Shown in pieces: positions 44,078 to 55,824 of a stretch of DNA of 64,000 bases (the stretch's first letter is position 1; every line of letters begins with the position of its first letter). The notes under the pieces were generated by a model. It did not search any database, was not told the DNA's origin, and saw only the letters and a program-made list of their open reading frames with translations. Origin of the DNA: Lichina pygmaea (Eukaryota > Ascomycota > Lichinomycetes > Lichinales > Lichinaceae); contig OY730172.1 in the NCBI GenBank assembly GCA_963422465.1, positions 2,976,001 through 3,040,000 on the forward strand, in the 5' to 3' direction. A program made the position numbers and the translations under genes.

Positions 44078-44841
44078 TGTGACGAGGCAATAGCAGAGCA
44101 GAACTTGAGCCTAACTGATTCAGTAACCTTGACCTGACTTGGCTTGAGACTTGAGACTTGGATTGATGTACAAGACGAAAGACGAGGAAGGAAAAGAGAA
44201 AAGAAGAAGAGAAGAAGCTGGGGGAGCAGGAGAAGTTCTTATAGGCAGGGGATCTGATTTGATTTGATTCTTACACTGATTTGGCTGTTAAGCTATGCAG
44301 AACTTCTTGAAGGATTTTTGTCTCTGGTAGACTTGACTCGGGGACCTCACGCATTTACTGTACACCCCGTGGTTTGTAGTGTACGTACTGTGGGAAAACC
44401 CCAAACTCTGTAGGGGAAATAGGAAAACCACAGTAATGAAGGTTTTGTGGATCTTGACAGATATTGGGTGAGCTATTTCTTGGGGGTTTTCATACATCTT
44501 GCGAGGAGTACATCTTAGACAAGTTCTATGAATCTTGGGGGTTTTTGTGGCAGAATGTGGGGTGGGTCAGATTCAAACTGATGACTAGTTTAGTCAGGTT
44601 CTCCAGGCCTGACACCACTAGTTCCGGGTCATGGATGCCACGTAGTGGGAAACTCTCACCAGCTTCCCGCTACACCATGCCGCCTCTAGGCAGGGGATCA
44701 GGCAACAGCGGAGCAAACAGGCAAACAGTGCAGATAGAACTTCCCAGCAACAGCGGAGCATACAGGCAAACAGTACAGATAGGACTTCCCGGCAAGGTGT
44801 GTGACTTGTGCCAGATATGCAACTGGGCCAGAACTGTGACA
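44078..44841 (-). repeat. 3' LTR of gypsy family 1 copy 1, carrying the SINE
   Basis: LTR sequence at 44078-44254 and 44687-44841; without the SINE and its duplication it is about 319 bp. Starts TGTGACGAGG and ends AACTGTGACA in plus orientation. Confidence 0.85.
44255..44686 (-). mobile_element. tRNA-type SINE, copy 2
   Basis: 432 bp inserted in the LTR between TAGGCAGGGGATC duplications (44242-44254, 44687-44699). Same ends as copy 1. Differences from copy 1 fall largely at CpG (for example CGAACTGACGAC against CAAACTGATGAC at the B box). It is younger than the gypsy insertion that holds it. Confidence 0.88.
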
Positions 44842-45600
44842 TTACCCCCCTCCTTCACATGGCGAACTCCTGTGAGCCTCAGGCCACTCGTGGGTGTAGT
44901 TCTGTTGCTGTGGCTTCCTTGGGTATTTCTCATGGAAGTTGTAGATGGCGTCTTTGGCGTTGTCAAGATGCTCAATAGGCTCTACAGTGGTATCTTCAAT
45001 TGGCCATCCAGACTATTTGACCAGGTACTTGAACTTCTGTCAAGACATTGCTGGCTTGGAGTCAAGGATTTCTTCAACCTGGAACTCTTTATCTGTGTCT
45101 TGACCAATGACAGGGCCAGGGTGTTCATTTGATTGGCCAGGGATAGGATTAGCAGGTGTCAGATGTAGAAGGGAAACATGAAAAACAGAGTGGATCTTGA
45201 GAGTGTGTGGAAGCTCCAGATGGCAGGCACAGCTTCCGACTGTCTTCAACACCTTGAATGGTCCAATCCACTTGTCGTCAAGCTTTTTGCATGGGCGGCA
45301 TGTCCTGATGTTCTTGGTATTCAGCCAAAAAAGATCTCCAGTTTGATAGGACAGTGACAGGACTACACCCACGAGCGGCCTGAGGCTCACAGGAGTTCGC
45401 CATGTGAAGGAGGGGGGTAATGTCATGGTTCTGGCCCAGTTGCATATCTGGCACAAGTCACACACCTTGCCGGCAAGTCCCATCTGCACTGTTTGCCTGT
45501 ATGCTCCGCTGTTGCCGGGAAGTCCCATCTGCACTGTTTACCTGTTTGCTCCGCTGTTGCCTGATCCCCTGCCTATAAGAACTTCTCCTGCTCCCCCAGC
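44687..45600. repeat. Inverted repeat within gypsy copy 1 (arms about 225 bp)
   Basis: 44687-44908 holds the inner LTR end and the adjoining 3' internal sequence. 45359-45590 carries the same sequence inverted, from CTACACCCACGAG through the LTR to CTGCTCCCCCAGC. A loop of about 450 bases with the integrase tail and chromodomain separates them. Transcription through it would give a long hairpin. Confidence 0.8.
44842..45358 (-). pseudogene. Gypsy family 1 integrase C terminus and chromodomain (copy 1)
   Basis: Minus sense: LSYQTGDLFWLNTKNIRT, DDKWIGPFKVLK, then FHVSLLHLTP, EFQVEEILDSK and, after a stop, KFKYLVK-SGWPIEDTTVEP. The last two are the start and core of a chromodomain; a TAG sits where the conserved Trp of VKWxGW belongs. 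This domain directs such elements to chromatin marked for silencing. Confidence 0.8.
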
Positions 45601-46476
45601 TTCTTCTCTTCTTCTTTTCTTCATCCGGATACAGTTGAAGGCACTAACAATGTCAAGCTTGGTGTACCACACAGCTTTGGAAAGCTGGTCCAACATCTCC
45701 CGGATCAGTGGTAGGGGGTAACAGTTCTTGATGGTGATGGTGTTGAGTGCTCTGTAGTCTACACAGAAATGCAATCCACCTCCTGGCCTCTTGACAAAGA
45801 GGACTGGTGCAGCAGCAGGTGATGAAGATGCTTGAATGAAGTCCTTGTTCAGGTTCTCTGTCAGGTACTTCTTGAGAACTTCAAGTTCTTCTCTGCTCAT
45901 GCTGTACAGAGGTCCAGAGGGTGCCTGGGTTCCTGGTTCCATCTTGATCTTGTAGTCAACTCCTGGGCGTAGAGGAGGAAGCTTGTCAGCGTCATCCTTG
46001 CTGAAGACGTCCAGGAACTTGTGGTACTGAGCAGGGAGAAGTGTGGCAGGATCCACACACTTCTTTGGCTTCAACACCTGCTCAATGTCTCTCAGAGAAA
46101 CACTGAACACCTGGTGATCTGGCTTGGCAGCAAGGAGAGAAAATACGGCAGCATTGATGGAGATTGGTGTGGCAGAAAGAGGCTTGGGATTCTGAGGCTT
46201 TCCAGCAGACGTCTTGGCTTCAAGATCCAAAGAGATTGGATAGCTATTATTTAACTTGAGGCATGTGGATCAGCAGTGATCTGACTTGAACATGATTGAG
46301 GTGTTTGTCCAATCAATATGTAGCCTGTGCTTCTGGAGCCATGGTATCCCCAGAATCACATCATAGTGAAGACCAGGAGACACAAAGAGAGAGACTTCCT
46401 CCTGGTGCACGCCATGTACTGTGGTCATGATTATCTTGGTGAGATATGTGGTTTGTGACATCTTGCCATCAAACAA
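45538..46476 (-). pseudogene. Gypsy family 1 protease-like region and RT start (copy 1)
   Basis: 46476-46270: YLTKIIMTTVHGVHQEEVSLF, then HYDVILGIPWLQKHRLHIDW, the end of the aspartic protease/linker. 46230-45625: PATLLPAQYHKFLDVFSKDD, GPLYSMSREELEVLKKYL, SPAAAPVLFVKRPGGGLHF, CVDYRALNTITIKN and TKLDIVSAFNCIRM, standard RT blocks 1-3. It then runs into the inverted LTR piece. Confidence 0.85.
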
Positions 46477-47138
46477 TCACAATGTGCGTGGGTAGGGGAG
46501 AGGTTCTTGGTGAAGAGATTGCACAAAGGAAGCACTAATGCAGCCAAATGCTGAACAGCCAGAGTCAATAAGAGTATTGCACTTGAATTTCCCATCTAGG
46601 ATACAAGGAAGAAATAAGCACTTACTGTCCAATTGCTGGTCTGGAGACAGATAGCCAACATGAAGATCCTTTTCATGTTCTTGGGCACGACAATGACCAA
46701 GGACTACTTGTTTTCCGACTCTGGAGTAGTCTCAACAGTGGCAGACTTGGTGATGGTTGTGGTGGTGGCAACAACAGGCATGTTTTTCACTGGACAGAAG
46801 GTTGAGACGTGACCTTGGTTCCCACAGTAGAAGCAGAGGCTTTTGCTTTGGTGATGTTCTCACTCTTCTGGTGTCAGCTTAGAGTGGCTGAGATCCATGG
46901 TAGGACTTGGTGGCTGTGGCGTGAAGGCTGGCTTGATGAACCCTGGACACAGAACTGAAGCTCCTGACTGTGGAACTGAGGCTTGGGTGGGAGCTGCCCC
47001 ACGTAGACGGTGAGAGTTGGCAGAAGTGGCACGCAACTGGTTGTCCTGCAGCTGGCATTCCTCAACAAGCTTCTGATAGCTGATGTCCTTGAGGTTGATG
47101 CTGACAAGCTGCTTGGCAAGCTCTTCAGAGACAGCGCA

Positions 47139-47636
47139 TCAAAGATGGCACTTCAAGGCCTTGTTGTTGAAGTCTGTGTGTGGAGCATACTGATTGAACT
47201 CTGTGAAGAACTCGGCAAAGAAACAGTTGGCCTGACACAAGGTGATGAGCTTTCTCTGAGCTAGGAACTCTGGGTCTGGGTTGGAGAAGGTGTTCCGGAG
47301 ATCTTGGACAATGTTGTGCCAGTCAATGTACTGGCCAGCTGTGATCTTAGCTGAGATGTAGGACTGCGCAGTGCCAGTCATGCGTGAAAAGACGTACGCA
47401 ATCTGTGATGTTTCCGTGGGGTACCAGTCAGTGTTGAGTGTCATCTTGAGTGACAGTGACATGATAAAGCTCTCAAGCTTCTCATGCATGATTTCTGTGT
47501 TTCTGCCATCACCACTGAAGATCTCTGGGTCAGCAGTGTGTTCGGACTTGGACTTGGGAGTAGTGTTAGTAGCTTGAATTTGCATAAACTCTGCAAACAT
47601 GTTACAAAGGAAGTTGTCATTTCCAGCAACTGGCAT
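47139..47636 (-). pseudogene. Gypsy family 1 gag (copy 1)
   Basis: From MPVAGNDNFLCNMFAEFMQ, 165 codons to a stop, including DPEIFSGDGRNTEIMHEKLE and TAQSYISAKITAGQYIDWHN, which fit a retrotransposon gag core (capsid-like). The frame is broken after KCHL; further gag/nucleocapsid sequence continues downstream with a CxxC-type stretch near 46830 that is degenerate. Confidence 0.8.
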
Positions 47637-47718
47637 GGCTTAGTCTGGTTGTTGAGATATGACAAGGACATGAACATGGCTTGGTGAAGTGTGTTATGGT
47701 TGGGTAGATCTTTTGTAG

Positions 47719-48034
47719 TGTGACAAGGCAATGGCAGAGCAGAACTCAAGTCTAACTGATCCAGTAACCTTGACCTGACTTGGGTTGAGACTTGAGACTT
47801 GGATTGATGTACAAGACAAAAAACAAGGAAGGAAAAGAGAAAAGAAGAGAAGAAGCTGGGGGAGCAGAAGAAGTTCTTATAGGCAGGGGATCAGGCAACA
47901 GCGGAGCAAACAGGCAAACAGTGCAGATAGGACTTCCCGGCAACAGCGGAGCATACAGGCAAACAGTGCAGATAGGACTTCCCAGCAAGGTGTGTGACTT
48001 GTGCCAGATATGCAACTGGGCCAGAACTGTGACA
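47719..48034 (-). repeat. 5' LTR of gypsy family 1 copy 1
   Basis: 316 bp, TGTGACAAGG...AACTGTGACA in plus orientation. Contains a duplicated 41-bp block (CAACAGCGGAGCA...) not present in the LTRs of copy 2. Confidence 0.85.
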
Positions 48035-49810
48035 GTGAGATCCCTGGCAATTGCAGCATTTTGGTTTCAGCAAGTTTTCAGGAATTGGGCATGCTCTCCT
48101 CTCATGTTGTCCACCACATACTCCACAGGCAGTTCTGTTCCTGCAGGCATGAGCTTGGTGGCTATAGCCAAAGCACTTGAAGTATTGTGCAATAACTGTG
48201 TTTGCCAGGAAGGGTTCCACTTCATGTAGTCTGTGTCCCAGCACTAGTCCATTCTCAATAAGAAGATTAGCCTGTTGGGGAGTAGAGAGATCCAGGTGGA
48301 GAGAGGTGACCTGTTTCTTTTGAGCTATGGATTTCTTGGACCAATATGCTCTCAGAATAGTGATCTGTTTGCCAAGAGAAGGGTTGCTAGTCTGGATTTT
48401 TTTGCAGGTGTCCTCCAGATTCTCCGGCTGGATATCTGCTGTTCTCAAAATCCCTCAAAACTCTTCCCAGTACCACTACATTCAAGGACCATTCCTTCTG
48501 ATAATCACCGGACTTTGTCAGAAGTTCTGGAAACCAAACGAGTATCTGTTGGGAACCACCAAAACCTTAAGATGAAAACCCATCACTTTGGGTAACCCAG
48601 CCTGTTTGTCAAAAGTTGTGATCTCTGAATCTTCGATCTTCAACTTCAACAACCAACAGACTATCTATAACAAGGCAGAGAGTGGCCAGTGGGATTCTGA
48701 AAGACTGGGGACAGGCCCCAATTACCTAGGAACACTCAGTCTTGGGGTGTGGTCCCAGGATTGAGCAAGTACTCCCTGTCAGACAGAGATAACCGCTTGA
48801 ACTTCTCTTAAGAGAAACATCTAGCATCAAGAAGATCAGGGCTCCCAGGATAAGAGAAATAGTTTAGAGCTTGCCTCTAGTGCTGGTAGAGTTGAAAAAC
48901 TGTAGGAAAGCTCAGGCAGGGGGTGTGGTCTCCAGCTTGAGTTAATACAGCCAGATTTCTCTAGAGTCTAGTTGGAAAAGACTGCCCAGGAAAGTACAGT
49001 CTTGGGGAGTGGTCCCAGGATTGTGCAATTACTGCTAGAAACCAGGTGACCCTTTGTGAACAACCCACTATGCAGGTTACCTACTCTATGCCTGTCAAAA
49101 AGAAGAAACCAGACTCCTCCCATAACACTACCAGAAAAACAACACCTTCTCCAACAATGCCAGCTCCCAGTTCTGCTGGTACTCAGCCTAGTTCTTCTAC
49201 CCCCTATCCAGCTCTCCAGAATGACTACAACCTACTGGACTCATAGCTCAAGACTCAAGCTACCCCAGAATCTGTACTGAAAAGCTGGGAGAATATTAAG
49301 AAAAACTCTTGTACTAATGAAGCCCAGTCCACCAAAACCCAGTCTCTCCCCACTGGTCTGACCAACAAGATTTTCCAGGAGCTGGAGAATATTAACAAGC
49401 GGCTAGACAAGCAAGAATCTAAGCCATCATATGCCCAGGCTGTTCAGAAACATATCCCAGCTCAAATCCCTCTAGCTGCAAGGATTCTGAAGGAAGTTCT
49501 TGTCCACCCTGGTAACCAGACACCTGATATGTGTGACAAGGCAATGGCAGAGCAGAACTCAAGCCTAACTGATCCAGTAACCTTGACCTGACTTGGCTTG
49601 AGACTTGAGACTTGGATTGATGTACAAGACAAAAGACAAGGAAGGAAGAAAAAGAGAAAAGAAGGGAAGAAGCTGGGGGAGCAGGAGAAGTTCTTATAGG
49701 CAGGGGATCAGGCAACAGCGGAGCAAACAGGCAACAGTGCAGATGGAACTTCCCGGCAAGGTGTGTGCAGATGGAACTTCCCGGCAAGGTGTGTGACTTG
49801 TGCCAGATAT

Positions 49811-49996
49811 GCAACAAGGCAATAGCAGAGCAAACAGGCAACAGTGCAGACAGAACTTCCCGGCAAGGTGTGTGACTTGTGCCAGATATGCAACAAGGCA
49901 ATAGCAGAGCAAACAGGCAACAGTGCAGACAGAACTTCCCGGCAAGGTGTGTGACTTGTGCCAGATATGCAACAAGGCAATAGCAGAGCAAACAGG
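49811..49996. repeat. 79-bp tandem repeat in the family 1 LTR
   Basis: Units start at 49811, 49890 and 49969 (GCAACAAGGCAATAGC) and are nearly identical. The same unit occurs in different copy number in the solo LTR at 20934-21314 and as a single copy in the 274-bp LTRs of copy 2. Confidence 0.88.
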
Positions 49997-50483
49997 TGTT
50001 ACGACCCAGGAGGAACACAGTCTTTATATACTCACAGAAAGCAGCAGACAGGATACTGGACGGAAGTACCAGACAGCGTGACACGGGAACCGGTCACGTG
50101 ACCGGCGAGATAAACCAGGGGGTGCTCGCCGCAGCATGCATATAAAGTGAGCAAAGTGAGCAGAGCTCACCCAGCTCACTGCAGCGTGCATGAAAAGTGA
50201 GCAAAGTGAGCAGAGCTCACTCTGCTCACAAACTGGGCACTATATAGTCCGGCGATAGTTTCCCTATAGAATGATTGTCTTCAACTCATGTTGTGATCCA
50301 GACAACTAGATCTACTTCAATACAATCCTTTTGTACGAAGCTGTTGATCAGGTGTCACCACCACCACATTCCACCAAACCCCTTCGCACTCCTTGACACT
50401 CCTCTCCTGCGAGAACCAACCCGCCTTCCACATCTCGCCCTAATCCTATACTCAGATAGGACAGTACAGTACAGACTGCAACA
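49997..50483 (+). repeat. 5' LTR of gypsy family 2
   Basis: 487 bp, TGTTACGACC...GACTGCAACA. Contains two copies of a 50-bp unit (starts 50145 and 50195) that includes GTGAGCAGAGCTCAC. Keeps CpG that the 3' LTR has lost. Confidence 0.9.
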
Positions 50484-50501
50484 CTTTGAAGACCCTCAAG
50501 G

Positions 50502-51329
50502 ATGAGTACCTCAGGAGCAACCAACCCCAACTTCCCAGATAGAAAGATTAGTGTCGCCAAGCCAGACCTGTTCTACGGTGAAAGGAACAAGGTTGACGAC
50601 TAGCTCATGCAACTCCAAGTCTACTTTCAATTCCAACCAGAGACAAAGTTGCCTAAGGAGAAGTGGCCCCTCTTTGCAACCACTTACATGAGAGGCAATG
50701 CTTATCGATAGATCAAGCCCTACGTCAACAAACATCTCTCAGGAAACAGAGACCACGATGGCACAACAGAATGGATGACAAAATAGACATGATTCAAGGA
50801 CAAGATCAAAAGGATCCTTGGACTATCTAACAAAGACAAAGTGGCTATACGAATGATCCAGCACATCAAACAACAACGCTCAGCCGCAGAGTACACCACG
50901 CAGTTCAAACAATACTCAGTACTGACTGACTGGGATAACAACACTCTGATGGTCATGTACTGACGTGGACTCAAGGAAAACGTGAAGGATGAGATCACCT
51001 TCGATGGACAAGCAGTTGACACACTGGACAAACTCATCGCACAAGCAATCGACATTGATGACAAGCTATTCAAGCGAGCGATGGAGAAACACCACGACAG
51101 AGGATACAGCCACCCCGCATGGCATGTGAGCAACCACTACAAGCTGCCTAACAAGACACCACCACATGACCCATATGGCTATGCACCCATGGAACTGGAT
51201 GCAGTCCACCACAAGGGAAGGTTCACGAAGGGAAGGAACAACAAAAAGGGGAAAGCACTGAAGTGCTATGCCTGTGGCAAGCTAGACCACATAGTGAAAG
51301 ACTGTCGTTCAAAGAACAAGGTGCACTGA
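50502..51329 (+). pseudogene. Gypsy family 2 gag
   Basis: Begins MSTSGATNPNFPDRK. A capsid-like part follows (KWPLFATTYMRGNAYR, SAAEYTTQFKQYSVLTDW, RGLKENVKDEI), broken by at least five stops before 50965. The last 115 codons are open and contain a zinc knuckle CYACGKLDHIVKDC (CX2CX4HX4C, near 51270). Confidence 0.85.
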
Positions 51330-54300
51330 CAGCAACTTAATACGCTTGACGGAGACTGGAATGTCATCAAGCCAGAGGACCCACCAGGAGAGGCTCAGCT
51401 ATCCCTCGAACAATGGGACAACTACGATCAGACATTGCAAGCAGCCCACCAACTGGCAACATCAGAAGGCAAGAACCTACCAGAATAGACAGGTCAGGAC
51501 AAGGGACAGGAGCCCTTAACCACCTCTGATAGGGACTGAGACAAACCTGCGTCTATCAAAGAAGAAATACCACAAGGAAGCTATGCTTACAGCATGGACC
51601 CACGAAATCTACAGCACAGCGAACTACAGTGGAGGTTTTGCACAAAGCACTACTGCACCTACCACAAACAACTACAAAGGTACAGAGGACATTCACCCTA
51701 CCACGCCACCTGCCACAAGTATTGGGTCAATTGCGAGAAGGATGCGTGTGAGATCTATCTTTGGGACAAACACCAACACACCGCATTCTCTGGGCACACA
51801 CATGATTGGCACGAACACCTCATGTTCCTACAGCAAGACAACAACTACAACTGCTACGTCAACAATTGGCAGTACTGCCTCAAGCCTGGATGTGACAAGC
51901 ATCAGCAAGACAAATTCATGAACAGATTCCTCAGAACTGATGGGAATGGCTGGACCTATTGCCCAGTCAGTGGTAAGACACTTCGATTGGGAAAAGACTG
52001 AACTCCCTTGTCAAGGGGTGACATCAGGAGCTCAACAACATGACCCCTAGCAACACAAAGCACCTGTGATTGCCTGTGTCACTACACGCCAACACGCCAG
52101 TACAGACATACGCACTTGTTGACTCTGGAGCCAGTGGAAACTACATCTCAAGACAACTTTACAATACCCTCAGCACTGGAAGGAGACACAAGCAGCAGCC
52201 CTATCAGCTCGCAATAGCAAATGGACAGACAGAGCTAGTCTGCCATGAGACGCAGCCAATGGAAGTAGTTACCAGACACCATGCTGAAAGGATCCACCTT
52301 GATATTGTCAAGTTGGCCACTCAGGATATCTATTTGGGGATGCCTTGGCTAAAGAAGCACAACCCAGTTGTTAACTGGAAGACAGGAGTACTCACATTTA
52401 GGAACTGCACTAACAACACAGCTCAGACCTGTTACCAGCCGCAGAAGGCGTGGACAGATAAGGGAAGGAGTCCTCAGTGGAACCTCACTGACAGAAAGGA
52501 CAACTCTCAAGAGAAGAGGTCTGCCTTGACAGGCACACCCTGGAACCAGGTGGCCAAACAGTCAGAGATGAAGAGAGAGGAAGTTGTTAACCCTCTGGAG
52601 ATCTCTGAAGAGTACTGACCTGGGTATGATAACTTCTTTCAGGAAGAGACAATGACAGCAGTGTTGCCTAAGCACCAACCTTGGGATCATGAGATCAAGT
52701 TGCAACCAGGGACAGAGCCAGGATTTGGACCAATTTACCAGTTATCAGAGAAAGAGCTCCAAGTACTTCACGAGTACCTGGAGGAAAACCTGAAAAAGAG
52801 TTTCATTCAAGAATCTCAATCACCAGCAGGATACCCGATACTATTTGCACCAAAGAAAGACAGAAGTCTTCGACTTTGTGTGGATTACAGGAAACTCAAT
52901 AACATTACCATCAAGAACTGATATCTGTTGCCAAATACAAACAAATTGCGAGACAGGATCAGCCAAGCTACAATCTTTACCAAGCTGGACTTGAAAGGAG
53001 CATACAACCTGATACGCATGAAAGAAGGAGAAGAATGGAAGACAGTCTTCAGAACCTGATACAGACACTACAAGTATCTGGTTATGCCATTCAGACTCAC
53101 AAACACACCAGCAACATGTCAAGCATTGATCAACAACATCATCAGAGCACACCTGGACCAAACAGCTATCACCTACCTGGACAACATTCTTGTCTACTCG
53201 AACACGTAACAGGAACATACCAAACATGTGAAGGATGTTCTATGATGCCTACAACAGGCAGGGCTCAAGCTCAACCCAAAGAAATGCGAGTTCAACAAAC
53301 CGGAAGTTGAATTCCTTGGATATGTCATAGGGATTGAAGGGATCAAGATTGACCCTGAGAAAATCAAAGTGATTCAGCAATGGCCAACACTGATGTCAGT
53401 TAAGGAAGTACAAGCCTTCCTAGGATTTGCCAACTTCAACTGACAGTTCATTAAGAACTACTCACAGATGGCAACACCACTAACAGAACTCACAAAGAAG
53501 GATGTGGAGTACTGGTGGACGGAGAGACAACAAAAAGCATTCCAACAGCTCAAGGACACTTGCGCCAAGGAACCAGTTCTCCTCAACTTCAAGACAGGCC
53601 AACCAACACAAATCAAGACAGATGCTTCAGATCAGGCAGTGGGAGCATGTCTATGCCAACAGGCAGACAGCAAGTGGCACCCAGTTGCCTACTACTCACA
53701 AAAAATGACACAAGCAGAACAAAACTATGATATCCACGATAAAGAGCTACTGGCAGTCGTCAACGCACTCGAACACTGGAGAGTGTACGCAGAAAGCAGT
53801 TCTGAACTCACTGTTCTCACAGACCACAAGAATCTGACAACATTCATGATAACCAAGAAGCTGAACAGACAGTAAGTCAGATGGGCTGAACTCCTAGGGC
53901 AACACAAGTTCAAGATCTTGTACACCCCTGGACAAGACAACAGGAGAGCAGACGCACTAAGCTGACGAAAAGACTATATAGAAGATGATGAACACCAAGG
54001 AATGATCTTACAGCAGGACTAGCAAGGAAACCTGGTGCCTCAACCACAGATCAACAAGCTCACAGCAGAAGACACTGAAGAACTAATAAGGAACTACTAC
54101 GATAATCCAGCACATGGTCACCGAGGAATCTCCAAGACCACAGACCTTATCCAACAGGCAGGGAACAATGTTATTAATCTCTGACAACATGTCACAAACT
54201 ACATCAGCAAGTGTCTACTATGCCAGAAAAACAAACATGGAAGACACAAGCTATACGGAGAAGGACACCTGAACACAATACCAAGAGGCCTGTAGGAAGA

Positions 54301-55339
54301 CGTGTCAATGGACTTCATCACAAAGCTACCCAAGTCCAAAGACCCAGTCACAGGAATCACCTACAACTTGATTATGGTGATAGTGGACAGATTCACAAAA
54401 TATCTAATAGTGGTACTATTCAAGGAGACCCACACAGCAGAACAGTTGGGACACCTTTTACTGGACAGATTGGTCAGAGACCACAGAGTTCCAATCACAA
54501 TCATTACAGACAGAGACAAACTCTTCACATCCAACTACTGGAAGACAATCAGTGCAGCTATGGGAACAAAACCCAAAATGTCTACAGCCTATCACCCACA
54601 AACTGACAGCCAGACAGAGTGAGCAAACCAAGTCCTGGAGACTTACTTACGGCATTACATCAACCAGACCCACAGCAATTGGGTACAGTTATTACCGGTG
54701 GCACAGCTGGCAATCAACCAGCACAGATCAGACTCAACAAAGGAATCACCATTTTTTGCCAATTTTGGACAACATGCGAACATCAGGATACCAAGCAGAG
54801 CTTCACCAAACACGGAGAAAGCACTCCAACATGACAAGCTTCTACGACAAACACACACGATGATGAGGCACTACCTTCAAGAGACCTCAGAAAGAATGCA
54901 ACATCAAATAGACAAGAAATCGAAAATGGCACCTCAGCTAAAGAAGGGGGATAAAGTCTACCTCCTTACAAGAAATTGGAAAACAAAGAAACCAAAGATA
55001 AAGAAACTTGACAACATCAAGGTCAGACTATTTTCAGTTGAAGAAAAAACAGGACCAGTCAACATCAAGATACAACTACCAAGAGATGCCAGAGTCCATC
55101 CAAACTTTCATATATCAATGATTGAACCAGCCGACCAGAGCACACCCTTGCAGGAAACATTCTATTACCAACCTGAAGAAGAACAAGAGTTTGAGGTTGA
55201 ACAGATCCTGGCTAGAAAAGGTCAGCAATACCTTGTCAAGTGGAAAGGATACCCAGACTCAGAAAATACCTGGGAACCACTCAAGAACCTCACGAACTGC
55301 CAGCTTCTTCTGCGACAGTTTCAGCAGGAGCAGGACTGA
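51330..55339 (+). pseudogene. Gypsy family 2 pol (protease, RT, RNase H, integrase, chromodomain)
   Basis: Protease: ALVDSGASGNYISRQL near 52110, with the catalytic [33 protein letters not shown] and the active site TYLDNILVYSNT at 53171-53206, where YLDD is normal. RNase H: IKTDASDQAVGACLCQ, YDIHDKELLAVVNALEHWR. Integrase: GHRGISKT and a CLLCQKNK half of the zinc finger, core with MDFITKLPKS, IITDRDKLF and MSTAYHPQTDSQTE. The chromodomain [20 protein letters not shown], then [14 protein letters not shown], ends the protein at TGA 55337-55339. More than ten stops interrupt it. The stretch 51330-52069 between gag and protease encodes a Cys/His-rich segment (CKYWVNCEKDACEI, HTHDWHEHLM) of unclear role. 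Confidence 0.9.
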
Positions 55340-55466
55340 ACAGCTTGGCCTGCAGGAGGGACATGTCAATGACTGATCAAGTCAAATCCTTGCCATCCGA
55401 CTCCATCTCTTTCACCAAGCACTGAAGCTTCTGCCTCGCACAGACCTTGGCGCCCTCCAACACCTT

Positions 55467-55658
55467 TCACTTCTGAGACAGATAAGCCTGCACTGTGGCA
55501 AGTTGTTCAAAGAGTGCATCGTGTGTTGCCTTGTCAGTGGCAACATCCTCACGGAGGTTGTCCTGGGACATGTTCAAAGATTCCCAGGACACAGAGACAC
55601 AAGACCTTCCACGCTGAGTGCACGCAGCACATTTCAACTTATCGTCTTCTCCTGGCAT
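55467..55658 (-). other. Antisense open frame between pol and the 3' LTR of gypsy family 2
   Basis: 63 codons in the opposite direction to the element: MPGEDDKLKCAACTQRGR, SCVSVSWESL, then a helical stretch rich in Asp/Glu/Gln. The CxxC-(x)n-RGRSC pattern followed by a predicted helix resembles short proteins I associate with fungal gypsy elements and zinc-cluster N termini. It may be an accessory gene, or chance. Upstream codons are not open. Confidence 0.4.
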
Positions 55659-55824
55659 CTGGAAGCACAGACAACCACAGAGAACACAAAAGTTGCAGGG
55701 TGTACATGAAACAAAACTCTGATCGCAGATTTGAGCAGCCAGCTGAGTTCAGCTAACAGTCGCACGTGACTTTGGAGGCATGACCAGATTTCATCAAGAT
55801 GATGAAAGATGGAGAGGAGGATAG

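Larger units (their letters stand above)
44078..48034 (-). mobile_element. Gypsy family 1, copy 1: rearranged deletion derivative
   Basis: Chromodomain-type Ty3/gypsy flanked by GTGAG duplications. The right (5') LTR is 47719-48034. The left (3') LTR is 44078-44841, split by SINE copy 2. Between them in minus sense are gag (47636 down), a protease-like region (46476-46270), the start of RT (46230-45625) and, after an inverted piece (45359-45615), the integrase tail and chromodomain (45358-44842). The RT active site, RNase H and integrase core are deleted. Confidence 0.87.
40323..48445 (-). mobile_element. LINE family 1, copy C, split by a gypsy element
   Basis: Minus-strand LINE from an A-rich tail at 40323 to an end inside ORF1 at about 48445, so it is 5'-truncated. 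ORF1 is interrupted by the gypsy element 44078-48034 with its GTGAG duplication (44073-44077, 48035-48039). ORF2 is otherwise full length with two nonsense changes. Confidence 0.87.
43752..48445 (-). pseudogene. ORF1 of LINE copy C, truncated and split
   Basis: Two pieces in minus sense: 48445-48040 (DIQPENLEDTCKKIQ, knuckles YFKCFGYSHQAHAC and CGVCGGQHERRAC) and 44072-43752 (HPAWASTCPVRQEAV to the stop). The third knuckle is cut by the gypsy insertion. The N-terminal third is missing. Confidence 0.82.

Noticed and set aside
49811-49996. Regular repeats resembling a CRISPR array
   Set aside because: The 79-bp units are contiguous with no unique spacers and lie inside a eukaryotic LTR.
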